In this document: positions 1-4,891 of the stretch, piece by piece | Numbering within the stretch: position 1 is the stretch's first letter | Layout of the letters: every line of letters begins with the position of its first letter | Source of the DNA: JAZDLC01 sp043802345 | GTDB taxonomy: Bacteria; Planctomycetota; B15-G4; JADJEK01 | Direction of reading: 5' to 3' | DNA length: 5,691 bases | NCBI GenBank assembly: GCA_043802345.1 | Contig: JAZDLC010000393.1 | Location: 1 to 5,691, forward strand | The notes under the pieces: model-generated | Databases searched by the model: none | What the model saw: only the letters and a program-made list of their open reading frames with translations | What the model was told of the DNA's origin: nothing | Translations under genes and position numbers: made by a program

Positions 1-485
1 ATGTTCCCGAGATCAAGGTGGAACGGGCCATCCACGACGCGCCCTCGATTCTGGCGCGGCTTGGCTTCACCAAGGAGAAGTACGTCGACTTCATCAGGAC
101 CACCTTCCTGAAGCGCATGCTGAACGACAACGTGGTCTACCACGGGCTGGCCGGACACTTCTTCGTGCAGGGGATCGGCCACGCTCTCAAGGTGCGGATC
201 GTGGCGGACCTGTTCGACCGGGTGGCCCTGGAGATGGAGCGGACCGGCCTTTCCCGCGAGGCGGCGATGGCGATCCTCCGCAAGGACGACGAGGAACGCC
301 GCAAGTGGAGCGAACACCTCTACGGCATCGACACCGCGGATCCCCAGCTCTATGACCTGGTCATCAACACCAAGCAGATCACGGTGGAAGAGGCCGCGAA
401 CATCATCTGTCACACCGCGGGCCTGGAGCAGTTCAAGACCACCGAAGAGTCGAGGAAGGCGCTGGCGGAGCGGCTGAAGACCTGA
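1..485 (+). CDS. Cytidylate kinase-like family protein (3' part, N-terminus outside window)
   Basis: The reading frame is open from base 3 to the TGA at 483-485 and gives 160 residues. A GTG at 18 is in frame, but homology-like sequence runs through it to the window edge, so I read the gene as truncated by the window and not as starting there. The fragment matches my recollection of the Cytidylate_kin2 (AAK6-like P-loop kinase) pattern. It shows VVYHGLAGH (fragment residues 44-52), then LKVRIVA with the conserved VR pair (62-68), a lid-like LRKDDEERRKW (92-102), and YGID..DPQLYDLVINT (107-123). It ends with a helix beginning ITVEEAANII. The family is usually a little over 200 aa, so about 50-60 residues including the Walker A loop should lie upstream. 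Family members are presumed nucleoside monophosphate kinases, but the substrate is not established from this fragment. The gene converges on the Cdd1-like gene 88 bp away. Confidence 0.85.
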   Translation, partial: VPEIKVERAIHDAPSILARLGFTKEKYVDFIRTTFLKRMLNDNVVYHGLAGHFFVQGIGHALKVRIVADLFDRVALEMERTGLSREAAMAILRKDDEERRKWSEHLYGIDTADPQLYDLVINTKQITVEEAANIICHTAGLEQFKTTEESRKALAERLKT

Positions 486-499
486 CGGTCCGTCGCTCG

Positions 500-533
500 G
501 GCTCGATTCATCCCAGGCGTCTGGCGTCGATCC
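500..533. terminator. Imperfect stem-loop between convergent genes, possible terminator
   Basis: The 88-bp gap between the two convergent genes contains an outer pairing of bases 500-506 with 527-533 (one C/T mismatch). Inside it lies a perfect CCAG/CTGG stem (513-516 with 521-524) around a GCGT loop. The position suits a bidirectional terminator. There is no T-run on either strand, so an intrinsic terminator is doubtful. No gene or other signal is seen in the rest of the gap. Confidence 0.2.
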
Positions 534-573
534 GGGCGGTGAAGTACATTTGCGGCTGGAAGGGGGTGCGCCT

Positions 574-843
574 CTAGCCCGACCTATCCTTCCAGTTCCA
601 CCACTTCAGCAGCTCCGGCTCGTGCTCGTCGTGGCTCGCGTAGTAGACGGCGCAACGGAACACGTACAGCACACAGCGATCGATCGGCCCGCCACGTTGC
701 GCGCAGAGTTCCTCGTACATCCGCTCCGGATCTTCTCCGCGCAGGTCGGACACCCTGCTGAAGCCGAGGTTGAGCAGGACTTGTGAGATGCTCGGTCCCA
801 CGCCGGGAATCGTCGTCAGGTCGGTAACGCCAGCTTCCTTCAT
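574..843 (-). CDS. Cdd1 family helix-hairpin-helix protein (pathogenicity-locus/'mitomycin resistance' family)
   Basis: A complete 89-residue protein runs from ATG (841-843 complement) to TAG (574-576 complement). It has a helix-hairpin-helix motif: DLTTIPGVGPSISQVLLNLG at residues 8-27, with the IPGVG hairpin at 12-16. It then has the family hallmark IDRCVLYVFRCAVYYAS (54-70) and the aromatic tail ELLKWWNWKD (77-86). This matches the Cdd1 family (Pfam PF11731) over its whole usual length of about 90 aa. HhH motifs typically contact DNA backbone without sequence preference. The 'pathogenicity locus' and 'mitomycin resistance' names are historical and do not establish a function. Cys57 and Cys64, seven residues apart in the conserved helix, are typical of the family. 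There is no convincing Shine-Dalgarno, but TAGAAT lies 6 nt upstream of the ATG, which suggests a leaderless transcript. The gene stands alone, convergent with the kinase-like gene and divergent from the FG-GAP gene. Confidence 0.9.
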   Translation of the reverse strand: MKEAGVTDLTTIPGVGPSISQVLLNLGFSRVSDLRGEDPERMYEELCAQRGGPIDRCVLYVFRCAVYYASHDEHEPELLKWWNWKDRSG

Positions 844-849
844 GCCCGC

Positions 850-855
850 ATTCTA
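850..855 (-). promoter_or_regulatory. Candidate -10 element (TAGAAT) of the Cdd1-like gene
   Basis: Read on the minus strand, TAGAAT matches the -10 consensus TATAAT at 5 of 6 positions. It is followed by six bases (GCGGGC) and then the ATG. That spacing would put transcription start at or next to the start codon, the arrangement seen in leaderless bacterial genes. No good -35 box lies 16-18 bp upstream; a TTGACT on the same strand (887-892) is 31 bp away, too far to pair. The call is inference from motif and spacing. Confidence 0.3.
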
Positions 856-919
856 CCCGCCCTTGCTTCCTGGCGGCACGCCATTGAGTCAACCACAGAG
901 GAGACGCAGGGTCCGTGAC

Positions 920-949
920 TTGACCCGAAGCGACCGCGTCGAGTATCCT
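920..949 (+). promoter_or_regulatory. Candidate sigma70-type promoter for the FG-GAP gene
   Basis: TTGACC (920-925, 5 of 6 matches to the -35 consensus) is followed after 18 bp by TATCCT (944-949, 4 of 6 matches to the -10 consensus). Transcription would begin near base 956 and leave a leader of about 60 nt that contains the Shine-Dalgarno. It is the best plus-strand promoter candidate I found in the 172-bp divergent spacer. The -10 match is only moderate. Confidence 0.35.
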
Positions 950-1003
950 GAGTCGCCATGACAAGTGCGCGTGGACCTCGCATTCTCTCCTGGCTCGGGT
1001 TGT

Positions 1004-1009
1004 AGGAGA
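1004..1009 (+). promoter_or_regulatory. Shine-Dalgarno (AGGAGA) fixing the FG-GAP start
   Basis: AGGAGA ends six bases before the ATG at 1016. This decides the start over the in-frame GTG at 965. The longer form would add 17 residues in front of an obvious signal peptide and would bury the ribosome binding site within the coding region. Confidence 0.7.
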
Positions 1010-1015
1010 CCGACC

Positions 1016-1939
1016 ATGAAGCGATGGATCGTCCTGGCCTTCTTCATGTGCATCTGGGGAGTCGAATCCCGGGCGCATGAGCACCTCTTCAAGCTCAGGG
1101 CGTCCGACGGTTCGTTGGACGACTACTTCGATCGCTCGGTCGCCCTGTCGGCTGACATCGCCTTGATCGGGGCCCCTCACGGAGCCTCGCGAACGGGCGC
1201 GGCCTATGTCTTCGATGTGACGACCGGCCACGAACTGCGCAAGCCCTCCGCGTCCGATGGCGCGGCGTACGACTACCTTGGCTTTTCCGTCGCTCTCTCG
1301 GGGAACTTCGCCGTGGTCGGAGCTCCCGAGGACGACGAGATCACCACGAACGCAGGCGCCGCCTATGTCTTCGACCTGACGGCGGGCAGGCAACTGCAGA
1401 AACTCACAGCGGCCCATAGCCTGATGAACGAGAACCTCGGTGCGTCGGTCGCAGCCCATGGTGGCTACCTCGCGGTCGGAGTACCGCGCGAGAACGACCT
1501 GGGGTATGGAACCGGCAGCGCACACATCTACTATTCGCAGTTCCTTCCCTACGGCTCCGGGTGCGCCGGATCGGGGGGCATCACTCCCGAGTATCTCATC
1601 AGCGGGGACGCGACACCTGGGGGCGTGGTCACCCTGGAAATCACCAGCGCCGTGGGGGGATCGGTCGCCTTCATTCTGCAGGCCTTCGAGCGGGCGGCCA
1701 TCCCGACGGCAGGTGGCTGCGTCTTGAACATCGCCCCGCCCATCGCCCAACTCAACGGCCCCTTCCCCCTCGAGCCGCCCGGAGGCACCGCCCCTGGGAT
1801 CGGCTGGCTGGATATTCCCGTCGCGATTCCCGCATCCGCTCCTGTCGGACTCACGTTCACCACCCAGGCGTTCATCGTGGACGGCGGGGTTCCAAGAGGC
1901 TACGCCGCCACGAACGGTGTCGAGGTGACGTTTCGATAG
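1016..1939 (+). CDS. Secreted FG-GAP repeat protein with planctomycete-type C-terminal domain
   Basis: The protein has 307 residues from the ATG at 1016. The N-terminus is a signal peptide: MKR, a hydrophobic core WIVLAFFMCIWGV (4-16), then ESRA with likely cleavage after Ala20. Three FG-GAP-like blades follow, at about residues 25-70, 74-124 and 128-173. Each has the pattern LG.SVA...ALIGAP...G.AYVFD..TG. The second is the best preserved and the third has VGVP instead of GAP. Three blades are fewer than a closed seven-blade propeller, so it may be an open or partial repeat array. Residues 179-307 form a separate beta-rich, Gly/Pro-rich domain starting YGSGCAGSGGITP and ending GYAATNGVEVTFR. 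I recognise this type from many planctomycete extracellular proteins. Cys183 and Cys235 may form a disulfide. The protein is probably exported; ligand and role are unknown. It appears to be a single-gene unit with its own promoter candidate and a downstream hairpin. Confidence 0.85.
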   Translation: MKRWIVLAFFMCIWGVESRAHEHLFKLRASDGSLDDYFDRSVALSADIALIGAPHGASRTGAAYVFDVTTGHELRKPSASDGAAYDYLGFSVALSGNFAVVGAPEDDEITTNAGAAYVFDLTAGRQLQKLTAAHSLMNENLGASVAAHGGYLAVGVPRENDLGYGTGSAHIYYSQFLPYGSGCAGSGGITPEYLISGDATPGGVVTLEITSAVGGSVAFILQAFERAAIPTAGGCVLNIAPPIAQLNGPFPLEPPGGTAPGIGWLDIPVAIPASAPVGLTFTTQAFIVDGGVPRGYAATNGVEVTFR

Positions 1940-1997
1940 GGTTTTTTCAGGGAGAATCATCTGGCCCTGCCTGGCCGGATGGGAACGGGTAGATCCA

Positions 1998-2029
1998 GGC
2001 GGACGCCGGCAGGTCCGCCCCTTGCTTTT
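1998..2029 (+). terminator. Hairpin plus T-rich run after the FG-GAP gene
   Basis: A perfect 7-bp stem GGCGGAC (1998-2004) / GTCCGCC (2013-2019) encloses an 8-base loop and is followed by CCTTGCTTTT (2020-2029). It lies 58 bp after the FG-GAP stop codon, so it could end that transcript. The T-run is interrupted (TTGCTTTT) and also serves as the -35-like element of the next promoter, so a regulatory hairpin is an alternative. A separate T6 run at 1942-1947, just after the stop, has no good stem before it. The remainder of the 117-bp spacer shows nothing else. Confidence 0.4.
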
Positions 2030-2820
2030 GGCGGGCCATGCCGTTGAATCGGGTGCATGCAAGCGGAGCCGACCGACCCAGAGAGCCAGGCAGAGAGCCT
2101 GTTCGCGGAGTATCTGGTTCAGCTCGAACGGGGCGAGGCGGCCGATTTCGACAGGATCTGCCGGGAGCGGCCCGAGTTGGAGCCGCACCTGCGCCCGCTT
2201 CACCGCATGCTGGGGCAGTTCCGGCGCATCCTGAGTTCGGCGACGAGGGATGTCGACCCGGGCATCTCCCTGGCCCCCGAAGAGATCCCGGAAGCTCCGG
2301 ATTCCTCGCCGCTCCTCGCGCGGCTCGCGCGCCAGGCCGAAGGAGCCAGCCACTGCCGGATCCTGGGCGAGATCGCCCGGGGTGGCATGGGCGTGATCCT
2401 GAAGGGCTGGGACAAGGAGTTGCGCCGGCACCTGGCGATCAAGGTCGTCAAGCCTCGTGGCGACGTGAAGGGAAGAAGACCGCTTGAAGAGCATGCGCTC
2501 TGCCGCTTGCTGGAGGAAGCGCAGGTGACCGGCCAGCTCGAGCATCCCGGCATCGTCCCGGTCCACGAGCTTGGCCTCTCCGAGAAGGGGCAAGTCTACT
2601 TCAGCATGCGGCTGGTGGAGGGGGACGACCTCTCGGCGGTCTTCGAACGGATCGGCCGTGGCGAGGCAGGGTGGACGCGCGTGCGCGCGCTGGGCCTCCT
2701 GTCGAAAGCGTGCGATGCGGTTGCCTTCGCCCACTCCAGAGGAGTCATTCACCGCGACCTGAAGCCTGAGAACATCATGGTGGGGAGTTTCGGGGAGACC
2801 TACGTGATGGACTGGGGACT
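2005..2820 (+). repeat. Tandem duplication, copy 1 (leader plus 5' part of kinase 1)
   Basis: This stretch aligns with 4839-5691. The non-coding leader (2005-2056 against 4839-4891) differs at five positions and one single-base gap, about 89% identical by hand count. The coding parts are about 83% identical in protein sequence. The last roughly 130 bases differ at only about eight positions. The left limit falls near the GCCGGCAG that forms the hairpin loop; sequence to its left is only loosely similar. The copy may extend further right, because the window ends within copy 2. Confidence 0.9.
2022..2049 (+). promoter_or_regulatory. Candidate promoter of kinase 1, possibly leaderless
   Basis: TTGCTT (2022-2027), a 16-bp spacer and TTGAAT (2044-2049) precede the ATG at 2057 by seven bases. 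Both boxes deviate from the sigma70 consensus, but the same layout is present upstream of kinase 2. Transcription would begin at or within a base or two of the ATG. This fits the lack of a clear Shine-Dalgarno (the bases before the ATG are CGGGTGC). The conservation may only reflect recent duplication. Confidence 0.35.
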
Positions 2821-4828
2821 GGCAAGGGTGCTCGGCCGCGAGGGCGGGGAGGACGCCGGGAAGGGACAGGGAGAGACTCCCGGCACGCGAGCCGTCTCCA
2901 CCGACGGCCGCGCGACCTCCTCTTCGGGCAAGAGCACGCCGCTCCTGACCGAGGCGGGAACGGTCGTGGGCACCCCCGCCTACATGCCGCCGGAGCAGGC
3001 GGCGGGCCGGCTCGACGACCTGGGCAAGACGGCGGATGTCTACTCCATGGGTGCGATCCTGTACCACCTGCTGGCGGGCCAGGCTCCCTACCTCGATCGG
3101 AGCTCCCATCTCGCGCCTCACGAGATCGTGCGCGAGGTCCTGGCCGGCCCGCCTACGCCGCTCGCGCAGCTTGCCGCCGACCTGCCGCCTGAACTGGAGG
3201 CGATCTGCGACCGGGCGATGGCCAGGGACCGGGCGTCGCGCTACCCGACCATGGAGACCCTGGCGGAGGATCTGCGGGCGTACATGGAACAGCGGGTCGT
3301 CCAGGCGTACGCCACGGGACCGTTCGCCGAGCTGAAGAAGTGGTTCCTGCGCAATCGAGGGCTGGCGGCGACGATCCTGCTGGCGGCGCTCTCGCTGGTG
3401 GCGGTGTTCTCCTGGGCCTTCGTCAACGTGCGGGCGGAGCGGAACACGGCCCTGGCAGAGCAGCGCCGGGTCCTGCAGCTTGCGGACGTACGGCGGTATG
3501 CGGATCTCATGGCCGAGATCGACGGGCTCTGGCCTGCGCTGCCGGAGAAGCAGGCGGCCAGGCGGAACTGGCTGAAGAGGGCGGACGAACTGCTCGCCCG
3601 AAAGGAGCTTCACGAGCAGACGCTTGCCGGGCTGAGAGCGCGCGGCAAGCGTCTGAAAACAGGTCCCGAAAACGAGCCGGCATACGACTTCGGCAATGAC
3701 ACCGAAGCCCGCTGGTGGCACGAGACCCTGAGGAGCCTGATCGGCGATCTGGACGCGCTGGGCGCCGACGACCCGCATGGGAAGACCGCCCGCAGCGTGC
3801 GTGACCGGCTGGAATTCGCCGCCACGATCCGCGAACGGTCGATCGGCTTCTACCGGGACGAGTGGGATGAGGCGATGGCCTCGATCGCCGACCCGGAACT
3901 GTCGCCGAAGTACGAGGGACTCACTCTCACCGAACAACTCGGACTGGTGCCTCTCGGCCAGGATCCAGACTCCCTGCTGTGGGAGTTCTGGCACGTGGCC
4001 TCGGGCGAGCGACCGGAGCGGGACGAGGAGGGCCGCCTGGTGATGACCGGCTTGACCGGCATCGTGCTGGTCCTGCTTCCCGGCAACCGCTTCTTCATGG
4101 GCAGCCAGTCGCAAGACCCGGCCGGCGTGAACTACGATCCCCACGCCGTGGAGAACGAATTCGGGGAGGACGGACGGCCGGTCGCGGTGACTCTGGCGCC
4201 GTTCTTCCTGTCGAAGTACGAGATGACCCAGGGACAATGGGAACGGTTCACGGGAGAGAACCCTTCGGTGTGGCACAAGGAGCATGCGCGCCTTTCGGGC
4301 CCGAGCCACCCCATCGAACAGGTGAGCTGGGTCGATTCCCTGCGCATCCTGGACTGGCTGGGCCTGGAGCTTCCGACGGAGGCCAAGTGGGAGTATGGCT
4401 GCCGCGCGGAAACGACGACGGCGTGGCACACCGGGCAGGAGCCGGAGAGCCTCGCGGAATACGCCAACCTGGCGGACCAGACGTTGCAGGCGGAGTTCAA
4501 CTTCACCTATGAGATGGTACTGGAGTCGTTCGACGACGGATTCGCCGCCCCCGCGCCGGTCGGGGCGCTGAAACCGAACGCATTCGGCCTCTACGGCATG
4601 CACGGGAACGTCATGGAGTGGTGCCTGGACGGGTACGGACCGTACGACGGTTCCGCGCGCGCCGGCGACGGAGCGCGCCACCTGGAAGGGACCGAGAACC
4701 ACATCATGCGTGGCGGCAGCGCCTTCGACCGGGCCCTCAATGCTCGCTCGGCCGGCCGCCGCTTCGCCGAGCAAACGCTTGCCAACGACAGCCTGGGACT
4801 GCGCCCGGCCAGGGCCGTGGATTCCTGA
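2057..4828 (+). CDS. Transmembrane Ser/Thr protein kinase with C-terminal FGE-sulfatase-like domain (kinase 1)
   Basis: The protein has 923 residues. Residues 1-60 are helical (AESLFAEYL..., RPELEPHLRPLHRMLGQFRRIL), a type common at the N-terminus of planctomycete kinases, followed by a linker. The Hanks-type kinase domain spans about 100-410. It has glycine loop GEIARGGMGV (104-113), Lys129 in AIK, helix-C Glu154, HRDLKPEN (232-239, catalytic Asp234), DWG in place of DFG (252-254), GTPAYMPPEQ (305-314) and Asp327 in TADVYSMG. All catalytic residues are present. The DWG-to-PPE segment is long, with a Gly/Ser/Thr-rich insert (about 258-300). A transmembrane helix (about 436-456) follows, then a charged helical linker. 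The FGE-sulfatase/SUMF-like domain is about 669-919: FFMGS, SKYEMTQGQWERFTGENPS, HPIEQVSW, LPTEAKWEY, NAFGLYGMHGNVMEWC, MRGGS, LGLRPAR. With the kinase inside, the FGE-like part would lie outside the membrane. It lacks the FGE cysteine pair, so sulfatase maturation is unlikely. Substrates and ligand are unknown. Confidence 0.93.
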   Translation: MQAEPTDPESQAESLFAEYLVQLERGEAADFDRICRERPELEPHLRPLHRMLGQFRRILSSATRDVDPGISLAPEEIPEAPDSSPLLARLARQAEGASHCRILGEIARGGMGVILKGWDKELRRHLAIKVVKPRGDVKGRRPLEEHALCRLLEEAQVTGQLEHPGIVPVHELGLSEKGQVYFSMRLVEGDDLSAVFERIGRGEAGWTRVRALGLLSKACDAVAFAHSRGVIHRDLKPENIMVGSFGETYVMDWGLARVLGREGGEDAGKGQGETPGTRAVSTDGRATSSSGKSTPLLTEAGTVVGTPAYMPPEQAAGRLDDLGKTADVYSMGAILYHLLAGQAPYLDRSSHLAPHEIVREVLAGPPTPLAQLAADLPPELEAICDRAMARDRASRYPTMETLAEDLRAYMEQRVVQAYATGPFAELKKWFLRNRGLAATILLAALSLVAVFSWAFVNVRAERNTALAEQRRVLQLADVRRYADLMAEIDGLWPALPEKQAARRNWLKRADELLARKELHEQTLAGLRARGKRLKTGPENEPAYDFGNDTEARWWHETLRSLIGDLDALGADDPHGKTARSVRDRLEFAATIRERSIGFYRDEWDEAMASIADPELSPKYEGLTLTEQLGLVPLGQDPDSLLWEFWHVASGERPERDEEGRLVMTGLTGIVLVLLPGNRFFMGSQSQDPAGVNYDPHAVENEFGEDGRPVAVTLAPFFLSKYEMTQGQWERFTGENPSVWHKEHARLSGPSHPIEQVSWVDSLRILDWLGLELPTEAKWEYGCRAETTTAWHTGQEPESLAEYANLADQTLQAEFNFTYEMVLESFDDGFAAPAPVGALKPNAFGLYGMHGNVMEWCLDGYGPYDGSARAGDGARHLEGTENHIMRGGSAFDRALNARSAGRRFAEQTLANDSLGLRPARAVDS

Positions 4829-4865
4829 GGCTGGCCGCGCCGGCAGGGTCCACCCCTTGTTTTTG
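4829..4865 (+). terminator. Bulged hairpin plus T-run directly after kinase 1
   Basis: Immediately after the TGA at 4826-4828, bases 4829-4836 can pair with 4847-4854. This gives seven base pairs with one single-base bulge on each side and a loop of ten bases. Two bases later comes TTGTTTTT (4858-4865 are TGTTTTT with its preceding T at 4857). The spacing from stem to TTG is the same two bases as in the hairpin upstream of kinase 1, although the stem sequence differs. It may end the kinase 1 transcript or act as a leader element for kinase 2. The bulges make it weaker than the first hairpin. Confidence 0.3.
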
Positions 4866-4884
4866 GCGGTCCATGCCGTTGAAT
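4857..4884 (+). promoter_or_regulatory. Candidate promoter of kinase 2, possibly leaderless
   Basis: TTGTTT (4857-4862), a 16-bp spacer and TTGAAT (4879-4884) are followed by seven bases (CAAGTGC) and the ATG at 4892. The geometry is identical to that upstream of kinase 1. There is no Shine-Dalgarno. The gap to kinase 1 is only 63 bp, so read-through from kinase 1 is the alternative source of transcript. Confidence 0.35.
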
Positions 4885-4891
4885 CAAGTGC

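Noticed and set aside
484..494. Small palindrome GACGGTCCGTC at the stop of the first gene
   Set aside because: Only a 4-bp stem with a 3-base loop and no T-run; too weak to call a terminator.
965..1015. GTG start at 965 extending the FG-GAP protein by 17 residues
   Set aside because: AGGAGA sits six bases before the ATG at 1016, and the signal peptide begins right there; the extension has no ribosome binding site.
2029..2049. Possible sigma54 promoter in the kinase leader (TTGGCGG...GCCGTTG)
   Set aside because: The GG and GC elements are not separated by the required ten bases in either copy.
2038..2487. Open frame starting at the ATG at 2038, upstream of kinase 1
   Set aside because: It is in another frame than the kinase and overlaps its 5' part; the translation is Arg/Pro/Gly-rich without a domain. 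The ATG lies within the candidate promoter spacer.
2682..2694. Alternating GCGCGTGCGCGC tract, present in both kinase copies (Z-DNA-like)
   Set aside because: It encodes conserved kinase residues (TRVRAL) and is explained by GC-rich codon use.
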